This document shows, piece by piece, positions 7,636-12,749 of a stretch of DNA of 12,749 bases. Positions within the stretch are counted from its first letter, which is position 1; every line of letters starts with the position of its first letter. This DNA comes from Bacteroidota bacterium. Its GTDB lineage: Bacteria > Bacteroidota > Bacteroidia > Cytophagales > Hymenobacteraceae. The notes beneath the pieces are model-generated. The model worked only from the letters and a program-made list of their open reading frames with translations, had not been told where the DNA came from and did no database searches. The stretch covers positions 1 through 12,749 of the forward strand of contig JAFADQ010000066.1 in the NCBI GenBank assembly GCA_023424725.1. The letters are read 5' to 3'. The position numbers and the translations under genes were made by a program.

Positions 7636-8319
7636 ATGAAAATACACAAAGAAGGGCGTAAGATCCTTTTCTTCACTTGTCTTATCCTGCTGGTACTTAA
7701 CCTGCTGCTGTATAACTTTAATGCAGCCAACCAAACCTTTAACAAAGTATTCTCGGGTATTTCGGTAGTATTGTTTTTACTTTTCCTGCAGTTTTTCCGG
7801 AGCCCCTACCGCAACCTGCTGCTGCACGAAGACTGGGTTACCTCGCCGGTAGACGGCAAAGTGGTGGTGATAGAAGATGTGTACGAGCCCGAATTTTTTA
7901 ACGAGGTGCGCAAACAGGTTTCTATTTTTATGAGCCCGATAAACGTGCACATAACCCGCAACCCGGTATCGGGAATTGTAAAATATTTTAAATATCATCC
8001 GGGCAATTATTTTGTGGCCTGGCACCCTAAATCGAGCACCGAGAACGAGCGTACTACTGTGGTGGTAGAAAACCCGCTTGGAGTAGATGTGCTGTTCAGG
8101 CAAATTGCAGGCGCCATGGCCCGCCGCATTGTGTGGTATGTAAAAGAAAACGACGAGGTAAGCCAGGGCGAAGAGTTCGGTTTTATTAAATTCGGATCGA
8201 GGGTAGATGTGTTTTTGCCTGTAGATGCCGAAATTAAGGTAAAGATTGGCCAGAAAACCAAAGGCGGCGAAACCGTTATAGCCCACCTGAAAACGGATGC
8301 ACCGCAATCGTTGTTTTAA
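7636..8319 (+). CDS. psd: Phosphatidylserine decarboxylase proenzyme, short form
   Basis: This pyruvoyl enzyme makes phosphatidylethanolamine from phosphatidylserine at the inner membrane. The protein has 227 residues, as in the short, archaeal-type class rather than the longer E. coli type. Two hydrophobic segments near the N-terminus (about 11-27 and 37-53) should anchor it. Conserved motifs follow: SPVDGKV (70-76), INVHITRNPVSG around N103-H105, the AGAMARRIV stretch, and the self-cleavage site KFGSRVD with G187-S188. Cleavage there would give a large beta chain and a short alpha chain with the pyruvoyl group from S188. The ATG at 7636 opens a typical basic, then hydrophobic N-terminus. 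A terminator follows 31 bp after the stop. The partner phosphatidylserine synthase gene, often adjacent in Bacteroidota, is not next to it here. Confidence 0.93.
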   Translation: MKIHKEGRKILFFTCLILLVLNLLLYNFNAANQTFNKVFSGISVVLFLLFLQFFRSPYRNLLLHEDWVTSPVDGKVVVIEDVYEPEFFNEVRKQVSIFMSPINVHITRNPVSGIVKYFKYHPGNYFVAWHPKSSTENERTTVVVENPLGVDVLFRQIAGAMARRIVWYVKENDEVSQGEEFGFIKFGSRVDVFLPVDAEIKVKIGQKTKGGETVIAHLKTDAPQSLF

Positions 8320-8349
8320 GTTATATAATTGCTGATTTTATAAAATTGA

Positions 8350-8381
8350 AGAGGCTGTTTCGGAAAGAGGCAGCCTTTTTT
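8350..8381 (+). terminator. Rho-independent terminator after psd
   Basis: AGGCTG (8352-8357) pairs with CAGCCT (8371-8376), and the T-run reaches 8381. It is the first structure after the psd stop codon. Confidence 0.75.
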
Positions 8382-8404
8382 GTTTGCGATGGAAATGTAA
8401 AAGG

Positions 8405-8435
8405 CTTTTAACCACAAAGGCGCTAAGGGTACGCA
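8405..8435. repeat. Possible degenerate intergenic repeat (ACCACAAAGG type)
   Basis: TTTTAACCACAAAGGCGC with a following TACGCAAAG resembles a degenerate sequence often seen between genes in Bacteroidota (from memory). No second copy is visible in this window, so the call is tentative. Confidence 0.25.
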
Positions 8436-8499
8436 AAGCTGAAAATTTGGGATGTGATTTGATTTGCGGGACGAAATTATTAGCCGCGTTGCTTTAAAA

Positions 8500-8690
8500 T
8501 CTGGAACCAGGCAAAGCACACGAAGCTGCCTGCGTTAGCGATAGCAGTGAAAATCCTTTTGTGCTGTAACGGCCGTTTTTTTGGGTGTTGCAGCATAAAT
8601 AGCGCGCATGGGTGAGCGGCGCTGCCGGGCAACCGCACAATAGATTGAAACGGATAGCGCGGGGCTTTAGCCAACGCCCATATTTTTTGA
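8500..8690 (+). repeat. Dispersed intergenic repeat, copy B
   Basis: This is the longest copy. It starts with a small inverted repeat, CAGGCA (8508-8513) and TGCCTG (8527-8532). Next comes the core hairpin TGCTGTAACGGCC (8562-8574) with GGGTGTTGCAGCA (8583-8595) around a T-run, then GATTGAAACGGATAGC (8643-8658). The order of blocks matches copy A. A 64-codon open frame on the minus strand crosses it but shows no protein-family features. Confidence 0.65.
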
Positions 8691-8745
8691 GATTGAAGAA
8701 CTGAAGTTGGAAGAATTGAGGATTGTTTCTGCTAAAGGTTTTTGG

Positions 8746-8832
8746 GCTGTGGTGCCCGGTTTTTTGGCCGTTGCAGGGTAAAATACGCCGCTCTGGAGAG
8801 CAGCGCTACAGGAATAGCGCTGCTCTTCAGGG
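8746..8832 (+). repeat. Dispersed intergenic repeat, copy C, with a long hairpin
   Basis: The core GGTTTTTTGGCCGTTGCAG (8758-8776) differs from copy A at one base. It is followed by a 16-bp hairpin, 8793-8808 with 8815-8830, one G-U pair and loop CAGGAA. The left arm contains GGAGAGCAGCGCTAC, which also occurs in copy A without its partner arm. No T-run follows the hairpin. The GATTGAAACGG block of A and B is absent. Confidence 0.65.
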
Positions 8833-8872
8833 TAGCGTGTCCATCAGCAATAACCGGTTTTGCTTACGGCTT

Positions 8873-8919
8873 AAAAAAAACAGCCCGCCCAGGTTTTACT
8901 CTGTGGCGGGCTGTTTTTT
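8873..8919 (-). terminator. Strong rho-independent terminator, able to work in both directions
   Basis: CAGCCCGCC (8881-8889) pairs perfectly with GGCGGGCTG (8905-8913) around a 15-nt loop. Eight A (8873-8880) lie on the left and six T (8914-8919) on the right. Read on the minus strand it ends the beta-barrel gene 14 bp after its stop codon, with an eight-U tail. Its right side (8913-8930) also resembles the dispersed-repeat core. Confidence 0.88.
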
Positions 8920-8933
8920 GGGCTTTGCAGGGG

Positions 8934-9668
8934 TTAAATTCTTATCTGGAGGCCAACGTGCAGGCGGGGCAGCTCGGGGTAGTTGCCGGTTTTCTTATCG
9001 TCGAACATATCGGAAAGGCGGTATTTGCCAAAGATGGCGAAGCGATCGTAGCCGGCGCGAAGGCTGAGGCCATAGTTCAGGTCGTTTACGTAGTTAAGAT
9101 CTTTTAATTTGGTTTTATATGATTTAGCTCTGTTGATTCCCGGGCCGAAGTCGCCCTCTATCAACAAAGAGTTATTAAAATTCCACTCTCCGTATGCGCC
9201 CAGATCTACAAAAGTGCCCAAGTGGTTGCCACGGCGGCCAAAGTTTATGCGGTTATAAAACTCCAGGGCAAAGTTATGCAGTGCAAGGCGCTCTTTATCG
9301 TACTTGCCCGGCATAGGAAACACCTTATGGTCGGTTTGCTTAAAGCGGTAGGCCTGCCGGTTATAATTAACGTCTAAACCAATGGCGTAGTGCTCGGCCA
9401 GGCGTAGCTTGTAGCGCCAGCCCACCATAAGTGTGTTAGTACCGAATCCGTACTTTATATCCTTAACATCGGTGCCGTTCCAGGTGCGGTTTTCGGTGCC
9501 GATGCCCAGGCCATAGCCGAAATAAAAGTGCTTGTAATGCTTTTTATTGGGTCCCCAGTTGCTTTGTATAGTATCCTGGTTTACATCTTGCTGCAACACT
9601 ACGGTTTGGGCCTGCGCTGCGCCAAGCGCTAAAACGCAGGGAATTATGGCTGCTAAAATCTTTTTCAT
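8934..9668 (-). CDS. Outer membrane beta-barrel protein of unknown function
   Basis: This 244-residue exported protein begins MKKILAAIIPCVLALGAAQA followed by Q, a typical Sec signal peptide with likely cleavage after A20. The mature part has alternating polar and aromatic or hydrophobic strands with many glycines and tyrosines, for example GFGTNTLMVGWRYKLRL and LSLRAGYDRFAIFGKYRL. It ends RLHVGLQIRI, consistent with an 8- to 10-strand outer membrane barrel (inference). I do not recognise a specific family or substrate. The ATG at 9668-9666 lies 12 bp after the stop of the protease gene, so the two are almost certainly co-transcribed. A strong terminator follows. It might be a partner or cargo of the protease, or just a structural porin-like protein. 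Confidence 0.8.
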   Translation of the reverse strand: MKKILAAIIPCVLALGAAQAQTVVLQQDVNQDTIQSNWGPNKKHYKHFYFGYGLGIGTENRTWNGTDVKDIKYGFGTNTLMVGWRYKLRLAEHYAIGLDVNYNRQAYRFKQTDHKVFPMPGKYDKERLALHNFALEFYNRINFGRRGNHLGTFVDLGAYGEWNFNNSLLIEGDFGPGINRAKSYKTKLKDLNYVNDLNYGLSLRAGYDRFAIFGKYRLSDMFDDKKTGNYPELPRLHVGLQIRI

Positions 9669-9680
9669 TGGTATGTGTGT

Positions 9681-11333
9681 TTAGAATTTGTATTCGGTGG
9701 TATGGCCTTTATAATACACTCTTACAGTTTTGCCGGTTCCGATGTCGGATTTTATAAGTTTCAGAACTTCGGGCTGCTCTACTTTTAGCACAAAGTATTT
9801 ATCGAGGTAGCCGCGGCTGTTTTCTATGTGGTAATATAAATAATCGTCCATGGTTGGCAACGGAGCATCTGTTTTGTTAGTTGGCGCGGAGCCTGGTTTT
9901 GCATTTCCGGCCGGGGCCGGTATAAATTCCTGCTCAACTTTTACCAGCACACCGTACTCTGTTTTTATCAGCTCGAAGGGCAAAACATCTTTTTGCGGCG
10001 TACTGGCTGTTTGCTGCGGCTCGCCGGCAAAATAACCGGCCTGCGGAATGCCAAAGCCATGCGCGTAATCGTAATAAGGATACAGATTGCCCGATTTTTC
10101 TATCTCTTTAAACAATTCCATAGCCTTTAAATTTGGGTTGGTTTGCCAGGCGCATGCCGCGAAACCGGCCACCAGCGGCCCTGAAAAAGAGGTGCCCTGC
10201 GTGCTGGTAAAACCATTGGGCCCCGAAGCAATTACATGGCCATAGGCGGTTACGTTTGGCTTCATGCGTTTATCTGCGGTTGGCCCATACGAGCTAAAAT
10301 CTGTATGAAATCCTTCCCACGGCGAAACCCCTCCTATGCTTAGCACGCTATCGGCAGCGGCGGGCACGCCAATAATTTTCCAGTCTCCGGAGCCTTCGTT
10401 CCCTGCAGAATTTACCACCAAAATGCCTTTTGCGGCGGCCATGGTAGCGGCTTTTTCTACTATACTGATGCGGCCATTCATCTGCGTGGCAAAATACCGG
10501 TGGTAGGTATAGCCCAGCGAGCTGTTTATTACATTAGCGCCGTTTTGGTGCGCCCACTCGGCGGCGGCAAGCCAGTTTTCTTCTTCGTCGTAAAACTCGG
10601 TAAGCGTGCGCTCGGTGCGGGCCAGCAAAAACTCGGCGCCGGTGGCAAGGCCAATTTGCTTTCCGTCCATAATGCCGCCTACACACGAGAGCACCATGGT
10701 GCCATGCGAGCTGTAATTGTATACATGATCGCGCTTTCGCACAAAATCTCTGGTTTTGATAATGCCGTTGCGCCGGCGGATATGCTCAAATGCCGGATTT
10801 TTATCTACCGATGTAAAACCGGCATCGAAAATAGCCACCCTAACGCCTTTTCCGTCTATATTCTTCGCTGCGAAAGCGCTGCTCTGCATAGTAGCTAACT
10901 GGCCTTGCAGTACCCTTTCTTCTTCTTTGTTAAGCTTTTTATCGAAATCGTTTTTAGATGCCACATGCGACTGCCAATTTTTGGCCTGCTCCACACTAAC
11001 TACAAAAGGCAGCTGGCTTATTTGGCTTGCTTTTTCTGAAGAAGTGTAACACACCACCGCATTAAACCAACGGCTCCGGAAAGTAACCGAATCGGAGAGT
11101 TGGGTTATGGCGGCCACATATTTGGCATTTACAGGCCAATCGGTAGGGTGGTTTATGGGCAGGCCCCGGCGTTGTTTATCGGCAATGGCTTTGGCATCGA
11201 AGTAGGTGTACGGATCGAAAGAAACGTCTTTTTTATCTTTCAGAAAAACCCAAAACTTTTGGTTGGGCTGGTGTTGGGCTGTGGCGGGCAAAAAAATGGC
11301 CGTCGCAGCCAGAAAAAGAAAAATCCGGATCAT
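9681..11333 (-). CDS. Secreted S8 family serine peptidase (subtilase) with prodomain
   Basis: The 550-residue preproenzyme starts MIRIFLFLAATAIFLPATAQ, a clear Sec signal peptide. An I9-like prodomain follows (about 21-117, FWVFLKDKK...RWFNAVV). The catalytic triad is intact: D170 (VAIFDAG), H210 (SSHGTMV) and S382 (GTSFSGP), with oxyanion N312 (SAGNEG). A Pro/Ala-rich linker (about 471-493) leads to a C-terminal segment ending YKGHTTEYKF. This does not look like a type IX sorting domain, so the protein is probably periplasmic or released by another route. The frame stays open 33 codons upstream to 11432, but the ATG at 11333 is chosen because it puts the signal peptide at the N-terminus and leaves room for a promoter. 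It is the first gene of a two-gene operon with the barrel protein. Substrate unknown. Confidence 0.93.
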   Translation of the reverse strand: MIRIFLFLAATAIFLPATAQHQPNQKFWVFLKDKKDVSFDPYTYFDAKAIADKQRRGLPINHPTDWPVNAKYVAAITQLSDSVTFRSRWFNAVVCYTSSEKASQISQLPFVVSVEQAKNWQSHVASKNDFDKKLNKEEERVLQGQLATMQSSAFAAKNIDGKGVRVAIFDAGFTSVDKNPAFEHIRRRNGIIKTRDFVRKRDHVYNYSSHGTMVLSCVGGIMDGKQIGLATGAEFLLARTERTLTEFYDEEENWLAAAEWAHQNGANVINSSLGYTYHRYFATQMNGRISIVEKAATMAAAKGILVVNSAGNEGSGDWKIIGVPAAADSVLSIGGVSPWEGFHTDFSSYGPTADKRMKPNVTAYGHVIASGPNGFTSTQGTSFSGPLVAGFAACAWQTNPNLKAMELFKEIEKSGNLYPYYDYAHGFGIPQAGYFAGEPQQTASTPQKDVLPFELIKTEYGVLVKVEQEFIPAPAGNAKPGSAPTNKTDAPLPTMDDYLYYHIENSRGYLDKYFVLKVEQPEVLKLIKSDIGTGKTVRVYYKGHTTEYKF

Positions 11334-11379
11334 GTATAAATAAAATTCAGGCTGTTGGCAGTAACGCAAAACGGTGCAC

Positions 11380-11387
11380 CAAAAGTA
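11380..11387 (-). promoter_or_regulatory. Candidate -7 element for the protease operon
   Basis: On the minus strand this reads TACTTTTG, a full match to TAnnTTTG, 46 bp upstream of the ATG at 11333. The expected -33 position reads CAAA rather than TTTG, so support is only moderate. A similar box, TTACTTTGGTGCA, lies 72 bp further upstream (11459-11447). Confidence 0.4.
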
Positions 11388-11722
11388 ATCAGAAAACCGT
11401 TCTTTCTTTGCCGGGCATAAAAAACTAAGCAATTTTTGTTGTTGCTTGCACCAAAGTAACCTTAGCTAGGGTCTACAGCATACAGGCATTGTTTATCTTT
11501 GCGGTTTAAGACCATGATCAAATTTTAGTTTTCTGTCTGCAAAGCATCGCTATAAGAACCTGATTTCACTTATTTTTTTGCTCGTAACCCCGCTATGAGC
11601 TGCAAACTGGTTTATAATTTGGCAAGTTCATCAGAACCAGATTGCCGCGCTATCGCTCGCAACGACATGAATCAATGATTTTCGACTCCGAAAACAAAAT
11701 TTTAACATGGCCTAAGAGTTTA
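11388..11722. other. Divergent intergenic region without genes
   Basis: This spacer between the protease operon and the lipoprotein gene has no credible open frame. It holds a plus-strand TATCTTTG (11494-11501), a -7-like box with no -33 partner and no suitable start nearby, and an imperfect hairpin CTGGTT / AACCAG (11607-11612, 11635-11640). Confidence 0.5.
11638..11672. repeat. Possible dispersed palindromic repeat (GATTGCCGCG...CGCTCGCAA type)
   Basis: CAGATTGCCGCGCTATCGCT followed by CGCAACGAC forms an imperfect hairpin (TTGC-CGCG against CGCTCGCAA). It resembles the GATTGC...GCAATGAC intergenic repeats I know from other Bacteroidota genomes. Only one copy occurs in this window, so repetition cannot be shown here. 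Confidence 0.4.
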
Positions 11723-11753
11723 TTTGTTAGATCTGCCAGGACTGGTACCATTG
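11723..11753 (+). promoter_or_regulatory. Bacteroidota-type promoter for the lipoprotein gene
   Basis: TTTG (11723-11726) is followed after exactly 19 bp by TACCATTG (11746-11753), matching TAnnTTTG at seven of eight positions. The spacing is the consensus for the Bacteroidota housekeeping sigma factor. Transcription would begin around 11758-11761, leaving a 5' leader of only about 6-9 nt before the ATG at 11767. Confidence 0.5.
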
Positions 11754-11766
11754 TAATTACCAATTT

Positions 11767-12384
11767 ATGAAATACATATTTTTAGTACTGTTATTTGTTT
11801 GTGTAGTATTTGCGGGCTGCGAGAGCAACAACCAGCGCAGCCGTTTTATAGATGTTGAGCCGGGCTCTGTAAGCGGCAACATATACACCAATGCATCGCT
11901 GGGCATGAGCATGCAAATTCCGACAGATTATGTAGTAAAGCCGGCACCTATGGAAGATGCCGCTCCCGGAGCCAGCGAGCAGGCACAGCGCCTAAAGCGC
12001 CAGAAACGGCTATTTTTTATTTGCAAAGAGAAATTTAACTGCAACAACTCGCTGCTTGGCGTGCTGCAGGATACCAGCTATGCCCGCGGCGCCAACACAC
12101 CCGAAAAATATTACAAATACCTGATTGCCGACCAAAGCGTGCAGCACGAGAAGCTAAAAATTAAAGGCCATTTTAAAGAAGGAACCACCACCCTGGGCGG
12201 AAAAGAATTTTATACCCTTTCGGTGAAAAGAGAAGATAGCCACGGCCGCTTTCTAAAATTAGAAAAAGATATTTACTTTCATTTAAACGGGTCTAACCTT
12301 ATACAAATTACACTAAACGCCGAAGACGAAAAAGACCGGGCATTGCTGAAAAAAGCCGTAGAATCTATAAAGTTTGAGGAGTAA
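11767..12384 (+). CDS. Putative lipoprotein, possibly PsbP/Mog1-like fold
   Basis: The 205-residue protein begins MKYIFLVLLFVCVVFAGC, a type II signal peptide with lipobox FAGC and lipidated C18. The residues after C18 (ESNNQ) lack the acidic surface-export signal described for some Bacteroidota lipoproteins, so it may stay in the periplasm (inference). The mature part starts with SGNIYTNASLGMSMQIP, a pattern seen in PsbP/Mog1/DcrB-like domains, and ends with an amphipathic helix (EDEKDRALLKKAVESIKFEE) typical of that fold's last helix. That fold assignment is a guess from pattern. C86 and C92 could form a disulfide. No enzymatic motif is visible. The gene has its own promoter, with a nearly absent leader, and the next gene starts 104 bp after its stop. 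Function unknown. Confidence 0.82.
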   Translation: MKYIFLVLLFVCVVFAGCESNNQRSRFIDVEPGSVSGNIYTNASLGMSMQIPTDYVVKPAPMEDAAPGASEQAQRLKRQKRLFFICKEKFNCNNSLLGVLQDTSYARGANTPEKYYKYLIADQSVQHEKLKIKGHFKEGTTTLGGKEFYTLSVKREDSHGRFLKLEKDIYFHLNGSNLIQITLNAEDEKDRALLKKAVESIKFEE

Positions 12385-12442
12385 GCTTTGTCTTATTTCT
12401 ATAGCAGCCTCAACAAATATCTGATAAAAGGTTTGTGTTTTT

Positions 12443-12479
12443 GGCTTGTTTCCGCGTCATTTAATACCAGAAACAAGCC
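12443..12479. promoter_or_regulatory. Perfect 10-bp inverted repeat upstream of the pirin gene
   Basis: GGCTTGTTTC (12443-12452) and GAAACAAGCC (12470-12479) are perfect complements around a 17-nt loop. The right arm ends 9 bp before the pirin ATG. There is no T-run after it in either reading direction, which argues against a standard terminator. It could be an operator for a dimeric regulator or an RNA hairpin covering the ribosome entry region. It may also be a weak 3' structure for the lipoprotein mRNA. Confidence 0.5.
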
Positions 12480-12488
12480 TGAAGCACA

Positions 12489-12749
12489 ATGCTCGACATC
12501 GTAATAGAAGCCCGCAAAGCGCAACTCGCCCCCGGCATGGAGGTAAAGCGCATTCTCCCTTTTAGGCAGCGCCGCATGGTGGGCCCGTTTATTTTCATGG
12601 ATCATGCCGGTCCGGTAAACGTGCAGCCGCCTTTGCAGCATAACATGGATGTGTTGCCGCACCCGCACATTGGCCTTTCTACGGTTAGCTATTTGTTTGG
12701 CGGGCAGGTTACCCACCGCGACAGCCTGGGCGTAGAGCAGATTATTTTG
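12489..12749 (+). CDS. Pirin family protein, N-terminal part (runs off the window)
   Basis: Eighty-seven codons from the ATG at 12489 to the window end read MLDIVIEARKAQLAPGMEVK and onward without a stop. The pirin N-terminal cupin signature is clear: RQRRMVGPFIFMDHAG (26-41), then PHPHIGLSTVSYLFGG (57-72) and HRDSLG (76-81). H58 and H60 correspond to the first two metal ligands of pirins (His56 and His58 in human pirin). The other two (His101, Glu103) lie beyond the window. Pirins are Fe-binding bicupins; several bacterial ones have quercetinase activity, others act as regulators, so the exact role is open. The 5' region carries the 12443-12479 inverted repeat. Confidence 0.92.
   Translation, partial: MLDIVIEARKAQLAPGMEVKRILPFRQRRMVGPFIFMDHAGPVNVQPPLQHNMDVLPHPHIGLSTVSYLFGGQVTHRDSLGVEQIIL

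Noticed and set aside
8480..8674. 64-codon minus-strand frame
   Set aside because: It is entirely encoded by dispersed repeat copy B; such frames are often annotated as hypothetical proteins but show no domain, signal or start context.
5627..8830. Possible CRISPR array
   Set aside because: The repeats are few, irregularly spaced, of unequal block content and without uniform spacers; no cas gene is present.
8742..9107. 121-codon plus-strand frame spanning copy C, the terminator and the barrel gene
   Set aside because: It passes through a strong terminator hairpin and lies antisense to the convincing barrel gene.
11334..11432. Upstream extension of the protease frame by 33 codons
   Set aside because: It would place a non-signal segment before a clear signal peptide and would overlap the candidate -7 element; the ATG at 11333 is better.
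12443..12479. Rho-independent terminator for the lipoprotein gene
   Set aside because: The stem is perfect but no T-run follows it on either strand, so it is listed as an inverted repeat of unknown role.
12399..12716. 105-codon minus-strand frame at the window end
   Set aside because: It is antisense to the clearly recognisable pirin reading frame.

Overview
The window looks like chromosomal DNA from a Bacteroidota bacterium, most likely the Cytophagales / Hymenobacteraceae-type branch (inference). The signs are -7 elements of the TAnnTTTG type, start codons without an obvious Shine-Dalgarno sequence, Sec and lipoprotein signals of Bacteroidota style, a secreted subtilase with a Bacteroidota-type prodomain, and intergenic palindromic repeats of a kind common in this phylum. 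No tRNA, rRNA, CRISPR array, phage or plasmid gene was seen.

Layout. Positions 1-63 are the last codons of a beta-barrel-like protein. Positions 73-804 form a compact module: an intact REP-associated tyrosine transposase (RAYT) gene on the minus strand, enclosed by two near-identical long hairpins in inverted orientation. Next, on the plus strand, is a 1558-residue protein (913-5589) that joins a DUF4011 N-terminus, a split superfamily 1 helicase, a Vsr/MTES_1575-like nuclease and a DUF3320-type C-terminus. It is a plausible stand-alone antiphage or DNA-processing enzyme. A 562-bp gene-free stretch follows, with dispersed repeats and a terminator.

The middle is ordinary metabolism: a hexameric-type glutamate dehydrogenase (6152-7432, GTG start, own -7 element, own terminator) and a short-form phosphatidylserine decarboxylase (7636-8319, own terminator). 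A second repeat-rich gene-free stretch (8382-8933) ends in a strong terminator belonging to the minus-strand unit beyond it.

That minus-strand unit is a two-gene operon: a secreted subtilisin-like protease (11333-9681) followed 12 bp later by a small outer-membrane beta-barrel protein (9668-8934). A 433-bp divergent intergenic region separates it from a plus-strand lipoprotein gene (11767-12384), which has a well-spaced promoter almost on top of its start codon. The window ends inside a pirin-family gene (12489 onward) with a perfect 10-bp inverted repeat just before its start.

The most interesting items are the RAYT/REP module, the helicase-nuclease fusion, and a repeat family whose core carries a T-run inside a hairpin loop. 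The core occurs five times, always in the same orientation, and one copy overlaps a terminator so that the two hairpins exclude each other.
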